In this document: one piece after another, positions 25,447 through 34,204 of the stretch
Layout of the letters: each line of letters begins with the position of its first letter
Position numbering within the stretch: the first letter of the stretch is position 1
Assembly (NCBI GenBank): GCA_018221105.1
Contig: JAAOYA010000008.1
Coordinates: 1 to 64,000 of the forward strand
Length of the DNA stretch: 64,000 nucleotides
Direction of reading: 5' to 3'
Origin: Candidatus Woesearchaeota archaeon
GTDB taxonomy: Archaea; Nanobdellota; Nanobdellia; Woesearchaeales; JAAOYA01
Position numbers and translations under genes: made by a program
Notes under the pieces: generated by a model
Seen by the model: the letters and a program-made list of their open reading frames with translations, nothing else
Told to the model about the DNA's origin: nothing
Database searches by the model: none

Positions 25447-25791
25447 TTAGAATAATTCTCTTTTGTGGGTGAAGTAATCTGCGCCTGCTTTTTTTGCTTT
25501 TTTTTCAAATGATGGGTTGGTGCTTGTCGCGATAATTGTGCCTGTGTAACCTTTTTGTCTTAAATGTGTTATGAACTCTAATCCTTCAACATTCGATAGG
25601 TCTGTTGGGTTGAGGTTTATGTCGCTGATTATTAATGCAGGGTTTGTTTTTGAGCATATTTTCTTGGCAGCTTTTTGGTTATAAGTGCTCATTACGCTTA
25701 TTTGAGGGTTTTTAAATGTTAGACTGATTATAGAAGCAATTCTATTGTGTAGTGTTTCGTGGTCGTCTAATACTAGTATGTTTAGTGACAT
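25447..25791 (-). CDS. Stand-alone response regulator receiver (REC) domain
   Basis: 114 aa, only a receiver domain. Acidic pocket DDHE near residue 10, phosphoacceptor Asp in ISDINL, Thr/Ser in ATSTN and Lys in THKRELF are all present, so phosphorylation should work. No output domain. A CheY-like single-domain regulator. No histidine kinase is in the window. A TATA box (minus GTTTTATATATTCC, about 25808-25821) lies some 20 bp before the ATG. Confidence 0.9.
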   Translation of the reverse strand: MSLNILVLDDHETLHNRIASIISLTFKNPQISVMSTYNQKAAKKICSKTNPALIISDINLNPTDLSNVEGLEFITHLRQKGYTGTIIATSTNPSFEKKAKKAGADYFTHKRELF

Positions 25792-25854
25792 AGTAAGTTG
25801 AATATAGTAGGAATATATAAAACTTATTCTTATTGACTACTTAATAGTAGTTAA

Positions 25855-26658
25855 TCAAGTAGTTATTGTTCTTGCCTGTAAAACATAAAATTTTTTATTT
25901 GTAAAAGAATATTCAACGTCAACTACTTGTTTAAAAAATCGCTCTATTTTAATTGATTGTTTTGCCACATGTAATATTTGTTTGTCAGAAAGTTTTTGTT
26001 TATTTTTTTGTGTGCCAACAAGTTTTTTAATTGTTTTTTTGCCATTAACAAAACAAATAATTTTGTCCTGAACACTGATTTTTTTATCAAGTATCTTCAA
26101 TGATTTTTTATCAATCAAATACTGATCTGGAGTAATAATCCCTGAAACCAATGCTTCTCCAAAACCAATTCCTGCCTCAACAAATATAGTATTAGTATCG
26201 CCACTTACTGGATGTTTGGTAAAACAAACACCTGAAACACTGCTTTTGATCATTGGCTGAACCAACACTGACAATTGCAAATTGGATTTTTTGATGTTTT
26301 GGAGTTTAGAGTAAGCTAGTATTGAAGGATTATTTATCCTATTAAAACATTTTTTTATGGTGTTGATTAGTTGGTCGCGTCGTACTCCTAGATAACTGTT
26401 AAATTGCCCTGCAAAACTGTAGTTTTTGGAATCTTCAAGGTTTGCTGAGCTGCGCACTGCAACACTACCAGTTTTTAATCCATCAAAAAGTGAAAGAATA
26501 GTATTCGATTGTTTGTCTAAATTGTTTTGTTCATCAGTTGTTATGACAAAACCTTGTGGTACATTAAAACCTTTTTGTAAAAGTTTTGCAAGAGCGCTTG
26601 CCTTACCACCGACAATTTTATAATCATTGTTTATTAAATCACTTAATTGTTTTATCAT
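25855..26658 (-). CDS. PEP synthase-like ATP-grasp half (PPDK N-terminal domain)
   Basis: 267 aa. GGKASALAKL, VPQGFVITT, VAVRSSANLEDSKNYSFAGQF and GVCFTKHPVSGD are the nucleotide-binding signatures of pyruvate-phosphate dikinase and PEP synthase. The chain stops at VLQARTITT, exactly where the ATP-grasp domain ends. The phospho-His swivel domain is encoded by the gene just upstream (20-bp overlap). Together they resemble a split PEP synthase or a rifampicin-phosphotransferase-like enzyme without a PEP-binding barrel. Substrate unknown. Confidence 0.85.
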   Translation of the reverse strand: MIKQLSDLINNDYKIVGGKASALAKLLQKGFNVPQGFVITTDEQNNLDKQSNTILSLFDGLKTGSVAVRSSANLEDSKNYSFAGQFNSYLGVRRDQLINTIKKCFNRINNPSILAYSKLQNIKKSNLQLSVLVQPMIKSSVSGVCFTKHPVSGDTNTIFVEAGIGFGEALVSGIITPDQYLIDKKSLKILDKKISVQDKIICFVNGKKTIKKLVGTQKNKQKLSDKQILHVAKQSIKIERFFKQVVDVEYSFTNKKFYVLQARTITT

Positions 26659-27739
26659 TTTGTAGCTTTATAGTACCAGAACGCATATCCAACAATATTT
26701 GTTGACCAGTTTTTAACCTTTTTGTAATGTTTTTTGCTCCAACAATGCAAGGGATCTTTAATTCTCTGCTAAGAATTGCAGCGTGGCAGGTAAGGCCTCC
26801 TTCTTCAGTCACTATTGCTTTAGGATGCTTTTGCGCTATTAAAGGAATTTGTTGTGGTAGTGTTTGAATAACAACTAATAATTCGCCATGCTTTAATCTC
26901 TTGAGGTCTCTTGAGTGGCGGATAACCCTGACTTTTCCAGTTATTGTTTTGCTTCTTGTTTTGCTTGCAACCTGGCCTTTCAATAAACTTTCAGTTATTG
27001 TTTTTGAAAAAAAGTTTTTTAATTCTTTAACAATTGCAGGTTTGTAAATTAGGGCTGCTTGTCGTTTTGTAGCTATAAAAACAAAGCCTTGTTTTCGTTT
27101 AACAATAAGTTTCAATAATTGTTTTGAAATTTTATAATTATTATCGATTACTATTTGTAGTTCTATGTCTGTTAAATACAAGAATTGATTATTTTTTGCA
27201 AGTGTTGGAATAATTTTTTTTAAGACTTTTTTAATATTCTTTTCTGCTTGTTCTTCTTTGAATACTATTGTGTTGCGCCAAAGATTATGTTTTTTTAAGG
27301 AACTATTTTTTTTCTTGTTTTGCTTGAGCATTAATCCTAATGAAAAGCTTTTCATAAATAAATACGAGTAATACTCGTACATAACTAGTAATTTTTTAAC
27401 ACCCTTTTTTGTCGGCTTTTTTAGTGATTGTTTGCTTAATAATAGCATATCGGACATTAAGGTTTCGCATTTTTGTATTGTATTATTTAATAGTTTTTTG
27501 TCTTTGAGTAATTGTTTTGCTGATAATTTATGAAATGTTTTTGCAGTCTTTAAATTAAATACTCTGACGTGTTTTTGATCAATTGGTAATAATAAACGTT
27601 CAATAAATTTCTTGTCATGTTTTCTCTCGCCACTTGTTCGCAGACTAAAAAATAATAGGTTATCAGTAGTCCTAACTCCTGTGAACCACTGATTTCTTTT
27701 AACATAGTTTAATAGTCTTTGTTCTTTTGAAAAAAACAT
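26639..27739 (-). CDS. PEP-utilising enzyme swivel (phospho-His) half with novel helical domain
   Basis: 366 aa. The C-terminal 90 residues form the mobile phosphohistidine domain: GKVRVIRHSRDL...TEEGGLTCHAAILSRELKIPCIVG, with the catalytic His in TCHAA (usually TSHAA). The first 270 residues are Lys-rich and mainly helical and would sit where rifampicin phosphotransferases have their substrate domain. The C-terminal TIM barrel of PEP synthase is absent. Cotranscribed with the ATP-grasp half at 25855. Confidence 0.8.
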   Translation of the reverse strand: MFFSKEQRLLNYVKRNQWFTGVRTTDNLLFFSLRTSGERKHDKKFIERLLLPIDQKHVRVFNLKTAKTFHKLSAKQLLKDKKLLNNTIQKCETLMSDMLLLSKQSLKKPTKKGVKKLLVMYEYYSYLFMKSFSLGLMLKQNKKKNSSLKKHNLWRNTIVFKEEQAEKNIKKVLKKIIPTLAKNNQFLYLTDIELQIVIDNNYKISKQLLKLIVKRKQGFVFIATKRQAALIYKPAIVKELKNFFSKTITESLLKGQVASKTRSKTITGKVRVIRHSRDLKRLKHGELLVVIQTLPQQIPLIAQKHPKAIVTEEGGLTCHAAILSRELKIPCIVGAKNITKRLKTGQQILLDMRSGTIKLQNDKTIK

Positions 27740-27785
27740 GTTAAAACTTTATAGAATTATTGATTATAAAAAATTATTGAATTGC

Positions 27786-28238
27786 TTAATTGTAGTGTTG
27801 GTCTACCGCTTTTGCGTATTCTTTGGCTCTTTGTGTTAGTGCTGGCAGTAACACCCTAATTATTTTTTCTTCAAAGATTTCAGCTAACGTCATGTTTTCA
27901 GTGATTCTGTAGTGTCCATTATGTTTTTCTATTATGAACAAGTCTTTGAGTCTTTTTAATTGTCGTCGTATGTTGCTTGGCGCTATTCCAACTTGTGCTT
28001 TGCGATGCTTTTTACGATGTTCAATGACTAAATTAGGTATTTTTTCTGGTGTTTGCTGGTTTTCGAGTAGTATTGATAGTACGTCGACTATGACATCGCG
28101 CGAGTCACCAGGCTGCAACAATCCTAGTGTTAAACATAGTTTTCGTACTATCTCGCGCTTGCCAAGGTCATACGGTCTTTCATAACGGCGCAGTGTTAGC
28201 TCTTGCAAGGGAGTGTCTTTTGAAATTGTTGTTTTCAT
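27786..28238 (-). CDS. Helix-turn-helix transcriptional regulator, leaderless
   Basis: 150 aa from ATG 28238, chosen because the TATA box at 28259-28270 places transcription start almost on it. The segment SNIRRQLKRLKDLFIIEKHNGHYRI is a winged-helix-like DNA-binding end, preceded by a helical domain (REIVRKLCLTLGLLQPGDSRDVIVDVLSILL). It resembles small archaeal HTH regulators, family not named. Two direct repeats upstream of its promoter are candidate operator sites. Confidence 0.7.
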   Translation of the reverse strand: MKTTISKDTPLQELTLRRYERPYDLGKREIVRKLCLTLGLLQPGDSRDVIVDVLSILLENQQTPEKIPNLVIEHRKKHRKAQVGIAPSNIRRQLKRLKDLFIIEKHNGHYRITENMTLAEIFEEKIIRVLLPALTQRAKEYAKAVDQHYN

Positions 28239-28258
28239 ACTAAGAGTGTTGTTTTTTT

Positions 28259-28270
28259 GGTTTATATACT
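28259..28270 (-). promoter_or_regulatory. TATA box of the HTH regulator gene
   Basis: AGTATATAAACC on the minus strand, centred about 26 bp before ATG 28238, giving a leaderless transcript. Confidence 0.6.
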
Positions 28271-28281
28271 CGGCGCGTGCG

Positions 28282-28333
28282 TGTCCAGTGAACAACTGAT
28301 TGTTTTGTCGTGGTTAAAAGAATGTCCAGTGAA
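28282..28333 (-). repeat. Direct repeat pair, possible operator
   Basis: TGTCCAGTGAA (plus-strand sense) occurs exactly at 28282-28292 and 28323-28333, 41 bp apart, just upstream of the regulator's TATA box. Spacing near four helical turns would put both on the same face of the DNA. Confidence 0.4.
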
Positions 28334-28384
28334 TGATTAAACTTTGTTAGAAATTATTGTAATAATTTGTTTTTGATAAAATTA

Positions 28385-29269
28385 TTATGGTAAGGCTTCA
28401 CAAGCTTTTCCATCATCATCTCCATCTAAGTGATGAATATCTAAACCAACCTCTTGTTTACAATGATAATAAACAGCTTGGGCTTCTAATTCAGTATCAA
28501 AATCCTCACAATTATAATAATTAGAAAAGCATAAAATATCATCATCTTCTACATTTTCCCATAGACAACCATTGTTAGTTCCTTTAGCAAGTTCTTCTGC
28601 TTCATCAAACAAATCATCATAGGTATTGCCAAAAGAATAAGAATACGCTAAACCCAGAATTATCATCCCGTAATTTACAAATCTGTCTTCTCCATCAATT
28701 TCAACATAAATGTATCTTAATAATCTGCCATATTTGTCTTTATCTTCAATATCTACTTCTAAAGTAACTTCTTTTCCTAATATCAAATCTTCAAGTTCTT
28801 CTTTTGCTTCTTCAAAACACTCTTCTCCAAATTCAGCAGAATTAATTCCAATCAATCTAACTCTTTCTCCAGTTTCAAGTTCTATAGTATCTCCATCAAT
28901 AACCTTTGTTACTCTATACTTTTTTGGTTCTATATCAATTAAATCTTCATCATCTGGGGGAAGTGTAGGACAATTAAGAACCATTTCCACCTTATCAGTT
29001 ATATAGTCATATTCAGCTTCATATTCACACTTGTACATATCCCTTCTCATATCATCATACATCGCATCCCTCATCATATCATTATACTTAGCGTCTCTTC
29101 TCATATCGTCAATCATATCTTGTTGTAGTTCTTTTTGTTTTTGTTCTTCCCTCATTTGTTCTAATAATATTTTATCTTTTTCTAATTGTTGTTCATATAC
29201 ACTATACTCAGGACTACAGCCTACTAAGAATAAAGAAAGTATAATCAATCCAATTAATATTTTTTTCAT
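28385..29269 (-). CDS. Lipoprotein thermonuclease (SNase) with Excalibur domain
   Basis: 294 aa from ATG 29269 (ATG 29278 also possible). The signal peptide ends in the lipobox LVGC, so Cys would be lipidated; an lspA-like gene is in this window. Residues 20-80 are a charged Met/Asp/Arg coiled coil (repeated DDMRRD). The nuclease domain has KVIDGDTIEL, ERVRLIGINSAE and DKYGRLLRYI, covering the catalytic Arg/Glu/Arg. The C-terminal DGDDDGKACE is the calcium-binding Excalibur motif. It should degrade DNA or RNA outside the cell and could feed nucleotide salvage. The design is bacterial, apart from the coiled coil, which I do not recognise. Confidence 0.88.
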   Translation of the reverse strand: MKKILIGLIILSLFLVGCSPEYSVYEQQLEKDKILLEQMREEQKQKELQQDMIDDMRRDAKYNDMMRDAMYDDMRRDMYKCEYEAEYDYITDKVEMVLNCPTLPPDDEDLIDIEPKKYRVTKVIDGDTIELETGERVRLIGINSAEFGEECFEEAKEELEDLILGKEVTLEVDIEDKDKYGRLLRYIYVEIDGEDRFVNYGMIILGLAYSYSFGNTYDDLFDEAEELAKGTNNGCLWENVEDDDILCFSNYYNCEDFDTELEAQAVYYHCKQEVGLDIHHLDGDDDGKACEALP

Positions 29270-29358
29270 GTTATACATTAATAATAAATAATTATTAAAC
29301 TTTTTCTAAAAGACGAAGAATATGCTGTTGATGAACTAGAATTCTTTAAAAATAAAGC

Positions 29359-32300
29359 TTATTGTTTTTCAACAAATAGTTTTACTTGTTCTGTTTTGAT
29401 TTTTTCTGTTTTGTGATAGTCAACGTTGTGTGTTGGCTCTTTTGTTGTGATGACTAATTCTTTTGCTCCAACCTTTTCGCGAATTAATTCTGAATATTGT
29501 TCTAACATTTTATTAAAACCTTCTGTGCTAACAAGTGTTAATCTGATATCATCAATTTTTTGCAATCCTAGATTCTTGCGAGCTACTTGTATTCTGCGCA
29601 TTAGTTCTCTAGCGTAACCCTCGCTTTCTAACTCTTGTGTTCTTGTGCTGTCAATGTATAGGCTTCCAAACTTGAAGTCTCCTAAATAGTATGGTTTTGC
29701 TACTGTTTCTTCAATGCTAACATGAGAGTTTTTAATATCGTACTTTCCAACTTTGAAAACTCCTTTTGATTTTAGACCAGCAACTAGTTTTTTGCTATCA
29801 GCTTTTTTTATTAATTCTCCAACTTTTGCAGTGTCCTTGCCGAAAACTTGTCCGAGGTTTTTGTAGTTTGGCTTGACGTCAAAACTGGCAGCTTTGAAGC
29901 TTTCTACAAATTCTATTTCTTTTACGTTAGTTTGTTGTTTTATCGCGCCAAACAATTTTTTCACGGCCGTTTTTACTGAATTGTTTGTTGTTGCAATAAT
30001 GATTTTTTGTACAGGCCAGCGTATTCCAAGGCTTGCCCTCTCGCGAGCGGCTAAGGTTGAGCTGATAACTTCTTTTGCAATTTCAAAGTTTTTCTCCAAA
30101 GCAGTATCAATTTTTTTTGTATCGCTTTTTGGCCAGTCAATTAAGTGAATGCTTTCATCTTTTAGCGAGTATTCTGTTTTGAAGTTTTGATAAATTTGTT
30201 CTGTGATAAATGGTGCTATTGGAGCAAACAATAATAGTGTATTGTAGATTGTTTGATAGGCAACGTACGCTACTGTTTTTCTTTCTTTGTCGTTTCCTAG
30301 GCTTGCTTTGTCGCGTGTTAATTGAATGTAGGTGCGGCTTAACTCTAAGAACAGTTGTTCTACGACTTGCGGTGTCTCACTTAATTTATACACATCAAAT
30401 AATTCTGTTGTTTTTTTTATTGAACTGTTTAGTTTGCTTAGCATGTATTGTTCTGCAAGGCATATGTCTAAGTCTTTGCTTGTTAGTTTTGTTGGATTAA
30501 TTTTTAGCTGTCTTGTTAGATCGAATAGGAAGTTTTGCAAATTCCATAGTATAAACAAGGTTTTGTTTTTTACTTTCATGTCTTCAAAATTATAATTCAA
30601 ATCCAACCCTGGGTTTGCTGCGCCAATAGTGTAATATCTGAATGTGTCTGCTCCGTACTTGTCAAATACTTCAAAAGGGCTTATGATGTTTCCTAAGCTT
30701 TTGCTCATCTTGCGCCCCATTGCATCGTTGATAAATCCGTGCATGTATACTGCGTCAAAAGAGTGTTTGTTCATGCTTACCATACTAGCAACGAATAATA
30801 GGTTGAACCAGCCTCGTATTTGATCTTTTCCTTCTAGTATGAAGTCTGCTGGAAACATTTCATCAAACAAGTCTGTGCGAACTGGGTAATCAAGGCATAA
30901 CCAACTACTACAACCCGCGTCTACCCAAACGTCTAAAACGTCAGGACAACGTTTTTTTGTGCCGCCACACTTACATTTTAGTGTTACCCTATCAATATAT
31001 GGTTTGTGCAAATCTGTTGGAACTTTCACGCCGAGTTTTGCTAATTCTTTTGTTGAGCCGATTACTGTGTAATCATCGCATTTTTCGCACTTCCATACTG
31101 GTAGTGGCGTGCCCCAATAGATTTGTTTTGTTATGCTATTATCTCGTAGGTTGTCAAGCCATGAATGAAATTGTCTGCTGCCAGCCCAATCTGGAACCCA
31201 ATAAGTTTTTTTGTTAAGGGTTTTCATTCGCTCTTTTAAATCTTCAATTTTGAAAAACCATTGTTTTGTTGCGCGAAAGATTATTGGTTCTTTGCAGCGC
31301 TCGCAATGCGCGTAATCATGCTCTACTGGTGTGGTCGCGATTAATGCGTCTCTTTTGTCTAGTTCTTCTGTGAATTTTTTGTCGTTAACTCTTGCTTGCA
31401 ATCCCTCAAAAGCTTTGATGCCATTAAATTTTCCTTGTTCGTTCACAAGGTTGAAAATTGGTAGTTTGTTGCGAACTCCTACTTCGTAATCTTCTGGCCC
31501 GCAGCCTGGAGCGCAATGCACTAGACCACTACCTGCTGTTGTGTTGACATACTCTGTGCTCATAAGAACAGTGTGTAATTTTTTGGCTTTTGGAAAATCA
31601 ATGATGTCCTCAAACGGGTGAGCGTACTTTATGCCTTCTAATTTTTTTCCTTTGAATTCTTCTATGATTTTGTATTTTTTGTTGGCAACCCCTATGATTA
31701 ATGGTGCTGCTAGTGCTTTTGCTACAATCCAAATTTCATTGTCGACTTTTGCGCGCACGTAATCAAGTTCTGGGTTTACCATCACTGCTAAATTAAATGC
31801 TATTGTCCAAGGAGTAGTTGTCCAAATGATTAATGATTCTCCTTTTTGGTTTTCTAGTGGAAATTTTACGAATATTGAATTGTCTGTGACGTTTTTGTAT
31901 TCTAATTCGTGTTTTGCTGTACTTGTCTCACAACTCGCACACCAAGTCAAAGTTCTTAGGCCCTCGTATAATCTTTTGTTTTCATGTGCTTTTTTTACCA
32001 GCCACCAGATGCCTTCAATGTATGAATTGTCTATTGACTTGTAAGGATTCTCAAAATCCATCCACACTCCCATTCTTGTGAAGTCTTCTATCATCAAGTG
32101 CATGTTTTGTAGTGCTAATTTTTTGCATTCTTTTACAAATTTTTCAACGCCGTACTTTTCTATTTCTTCTTTGCTCTCTAGTTTTAGTTTTTCTTCTACT
32201 TTATGACTTATTGGCAGTCCGTGCATGTCAAAGCCTGCCCTGTCCCACACGTTATAACCTTTCATTCTTTTGTAGCGCATTAGTGCATCGCGTAGTGCTT

Positions 32301-32472
32301 TGCCCCAGGCTGTTCCAAGGTGTATTCTGCCACTGGTGTATGGCGGGCCGTCTAAGTAGTAAAAGCGTTTTTTCGTGTTATTTTTTGTTTTGGCTTTTTT
32401 GTAGACTTGTTTTTTTTGCCAGAATTGTAGAATTTCTTTTTCTAGTTTGTCGGCAACATAACTGTTTGTCAT
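29359..32472 (-). CDS. ileS: Isoleucyl-tRNA synthetase
   Basis: 1037 aa from ATG 32472; TATA box 32490-32503 makes this start leaderless and excludes the upstream ATG 32535. Class I synthetase: YTSGRIHLGTAWGKAL (HIGH-like HLGT at residues 51-54) and GRKMSKSLGN near residue 590. The CP1 editing insertion contains TTTPWT and GSGLVHCAPGCGPEDYE. A Cys-rich stretch (CERCKEP, CEKCDDY, CKCGGTKKRC) suggests zinc in the middle. Length and layout match archaeal/eukaryotic-type IleRS. Confidence 0.96.
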   Translation of the reverse strand: MTNSYVADKLEKEILQFWQKKQVYKKAKTKNNTKKRFYYLDGPPYTSGRIHLGTAWGKALRDALMRYKRMKGYNVWDRAGFDMHGLPISHKVEEKLKLESKEEIEKYGVEKFVKECKKLALQNMHLMIEDFTRMGVWMDFENPYKSIDNSYIEGIWWLVKKAHENKRLYEGLRTLTWCASCETSTAKHELEYKNVTDNSIFVKFPLENQKGESLIIWTTTPWTIAFNLAVMVNPELDYVRAKVDNEIWIVAKALAAPLIIGVANKKYKIIEEFKGKKLEGIKYAHPFEDIIDFPKAKKLHTVLMSTEYVNTTAGSGLVHCAPGCGPEDYEVGVRNKLPIFNLVNEQGKFNGIKAFEGLQARVNDKKFTEELDKRDALIATTPVEHDYAHCERCKEPIIFRATKQWFFKIEDLKERMKTLNKKTYWVPDWAGSRQFHSWLDNLRDNSITKQIYWGTPLPVWKCEKCDDYTVIGSTKELAKLGVKVPTDLHKPYIDRVTLKCKCGGTKKRCPDVLDVWVDAGCSSWLCLDYPVRTDLFDEMFPADFILEGKDQIRGWFNLLFVASMVSMNKHSFDAVYMHGFINDAMGRKMSKSLGNIISPFEVFDKYGADTFRYYTIGAANPGLDLNYNFEDMKVKNKTLFILWNLQNFLFDLTRQLKINPTKLTSKDLDICLAEQYMLSKLNSSIKKTTELFDVYKLSETPQVVEQLFLELSRTYIQLTRDKASLGNDKERKTVAYVAYQTIYNTLLLFAPIAPFITEQIYQNFKTEYSLKDESIHLIDWPKSDTKKIDTALEKNFEIAKEVISSTLAARERASLGIRWPVQKIIIATTNNSVKTAVKKLFGAIKQQTNVKEIEFVESFKAASFDVKPNYKNLGQVFGKDTAKVGELIKKADSKKLVAGLKSKGVFKVGKYDIKNSHVSIEETVAKPYYLGDFKFGSLYIDSTRTQELESEGYARELMRRIQVARKNLGLQKIDDIRLTLVSTEGFNKMLEQYSELIREKVGAKELVITTKEPTHNVDYHKTEKIKTEQVKLFVEKQ

Positions 32473-32489
32473 TTTAATTTTGAGAACTG

Positions 32490-32503
32490 GGTTATTTATA
32501 AAC
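32490..32503 (-). promoter_or_regulatory. TATA box of ileS
   Basis: AGTTTATAAATAAC on the minus strand, centred about 25 bp from ATG 32472. It overlaps the end of the small zinc-ribbon gene by no more than its last bases. Confidence 0.6.
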
Positions 32504-32504
32504 T

Positions 32505-32663
32505 TTAACGTACTGGGGTGTTGCATTTGATGCATACATGTCCATCGTGTTCATCGTCAAATCGGGTGTTTACATCGTAGTCTAATGTCTCACCACACTT
32601 TGGACATTTTGGCTCTAAGTAGTTTACGTCGTTAAAAAAATCTACTCCTTGCTGCTGATTCAT
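32505..32663 (-). CDS. 52-aa zinc-ribbon protein
   Basis: ATG 32663 to TAA 32505. Contains EPKCPKCGETLDYD and VCIKCNTP, two CxxC pairs about 24 residues apart, a minimal zinc ribbon. A GGGTGTG ribosome site lies 6-7 nt upstream. Same strand as ileS, immediately upstream. Probably a nucleic-acid or protein-binding zinc ribbon; no further assignment. Confidence 0.72.
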   Translation of the reverse strand: MNQQQGVDFFNDVNYLEPKCPKCGETLDYDVNTRFDDEHDGHVCIKCNTPVR

Positions 32664-32745
32664 TTTTCACACCCTAAAACTAGTATGTTTACTTAGGCAC
32701 TTTGCCATATTTAAAAGTTTTGTTTTAAACAATAAAAGCGAAAGG

Positions 32746-32817
32746 TTTATATATTAATATACATATTCCCATACTGATATTTGATTTACAATATTAGTTT
32801 ACAGCATTTTGGAGGTG
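32746..32817 (+). promoter_or_regulatory. Promoter and strong Shine-Dalgarno of the parA-like gene
   Basis: TTTATATATT (32746-32755) predicts a start near 32780. GGAGGTG (32811-32817) lies 7 nt before ATG 32825. This is one of the clearest leadered, SD-driven genes in the window, in contrast to the leaderless ileS next to it. Confidence 0.65.
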
Positions 32818-32824
32818 CATAGTA

Positions 32825-33625
32825 ATGAGAAAAATAGCAGTGATAAACCAAAAAGGTGGTGTTGGAAAGACCACTACAACAGTGAACCTGGCAGCAGGAC
32901 TAGCACGACAAAATAAAAAAGTACTAATAATAGATTTAGACCCTCAAGGCAACATCAAAAGTAGCCTTCACACCTACTCTAAATATGATATGTACCACGT
33001 TCTAACAACTGAAATGCCCGCAACAGAAGCAATAGTGCCACTTGGGCGAAACCTTGATGTTATAACAAGCAAGGAAACACTAACAAAAACAGAGCTTATG
33101 ATGATAGGACAGCCAAACTGTCAAAAAATACTAAAAGAAAAACTTAATTGTATCAAAGGCTATGATTACGTACTAATAGATTGTGCACCATCACTCGGGC
33201 TATTAAACCAAAACGCTCTTTTGTATGCTGAAGAAGTTTTCATTCCTGTAAGCGCTGACGTTTTAGCGATTGACGGCTTGCAAAAAATGATTGAAGCAAT
33301 TGAAACAATCAACGAAGCTTTTCTGCACAAATTAAAAGTTTCAAAAATCATTCCAACAATGTACGATCAACGAAACAAAATCTGCAAGGCAAGCTTGCAA
33401 AAACTGCGCGATGAATACTACACGATTCTAACAGATCCGATAAGAGTCAATAGCAAACTGATGGAAGCGCCAAAACACGGCAAAAGCATCTACGCTCTGG
33501 ATCCTAAAAGTCGCGGTGCAAAAGATTACTGGCAATTAGTACAGCACGTCATCAACGACGAGCAAACAATTACTGGTAAAGAACAAACACTAATAGCCCC
33601 ACTAGTCAGCGGAATAAAATTTTAA
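32825..33625 (+). CDS. ParA/Soj-type ATPase
   Basis: 266 aa. Deviant Walker A KGGVGKTTTTVNLAAGLA, switch IDLDPQGN and YVLIDCAPSLGLLNQNAL are typical of chromosome or plasmid partition ATPases that dimerise on DNA. No ParB gene is adjacent; the neighbours on the other strand are small proteins of the RNase operon. May serve chromosome segregation. It is close in form to bacterial Soj. Confidence 0.93.
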   Translation: MRKIAVINQKGGVGKTTTTVNLAAGLARQNKKVLIIDLDPQGNIKSSLHTYSKYDMYHVLTTEMPATEAIVPLGRNLDVITSKETLTKTELMMIGQPNCQKILKEKLNCIKGYDYVLIDCAPSLGLLNQNALLYAEEVFIPVSADVLAIDGLQKMIEAIETINEAFLHKLKVSKIIPTMYDQRNKICKASLQKLRDEYYTILTDPIRVNSKLMEAPKHGKSIYALDPKSRGAKDYWQLVQHVINDEQTITGKEQTLIAPLVSGIKF

Positions 33626-33642
33626 TTTTTTATTATTATATT

Positions 33643-33903
33643 TTATAAAAATCGTTGTTTTAGTTTTTCTAAGAGGTTTTTTGCTTCTTCGAGTTGACTT
33701 GGCATTGCAAGCTCAAAACTTTTCTTGTTAGCAAAGCGCACTTGTTGCTCTCTTAGCGATTGCAAAAAAACATCAACCTCTTTTATAGCACCATAAATTT
33801 GGTGTTGTCGTGAAAGATCAATTTCGTGCTTTCTATCATAAAGCATTTGCGCAAGGTTAACCCTTCGCTGCTCAAATGCTCTCATTATATCTGCAAAAGG
33901 CAT
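33643..33903 (-). CDS. Small helical protein, last gene of the RNase operon
   Basis: 86 aa, almost entirely helical and charged (AFEQRRVNLAQMLYDRKHEID...QLEEAKNLLEKLKQRFL), likely a coiled coil. Begins 4 bp after the stop of the preceding zinc-finger gene. No family recognised; may be a partner of the RNase. Confidence 0.65.
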   Translation of the reverse strand: MPFADIMRAFEQRRVNLAQMLYDRKHEIDLSRQHQIYGAIKEVDVFLQSLREQQVRFANKKSFELAMPSQLEEAKNLLEKLKQRFL

Positions 33904-33907
33904 TTTT

Positions 33908-34204
33908 TTAGTATTCCTCTCTTTGTTTACTCAATTTTTTTACTTGTATTAAAAAATAATCCAAGCAGTCCATGGCGCAAAAAGACGCTTTTTTCATAAG
34001 GTCAGGAGGCCCAAAAGTTAGAGTATATGAGTACTCTCGAAACAATGGCTTTTGACATACTGCGCAAAAACTGTTGCGTGTTTCATAATCAACGATGCGC
34101 TTTTGTATTAATTGTTTCATGTGATTGCCGCCTGTTTGCAAATCAAACTCTACCTTTTTTAACTCTTGCAAGTCCATGCCTGTTATTGCTTGTCTGACAT
34201 TCAT
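33908..34204 (-). CDS. 98-aa zinc-finger protein in the RNase operon
   Basis: NSFCAVCQKPLF and about 25 residues later ASFCAMDCLDYF give a CxxC...CxxxC treble-clef-like site. The N- and C-termini are helical. ATG 34204 overlaps the RNase stop by 4 bp, so it is translationally coupled to it. Possible RNA-binding or RNase-partner role is inference. Confidence 0.68.
   Translation of the reverse strand: MNVRQAITGMDLQELKKVEFDLQTGGNHMKQLIQKRIVDYETRNSFCAVCQKPLFREYSYTLTFGPPDLMKKASFCAMDCLDYFLIQVKKLSKQREEY

Noticed and set aside
25820-25860. Small palindrome near 25835 as a terminator
   Set aside because: ACTACT/AGTAGT stem is only 6 bp with no T-run in a consistent direction.
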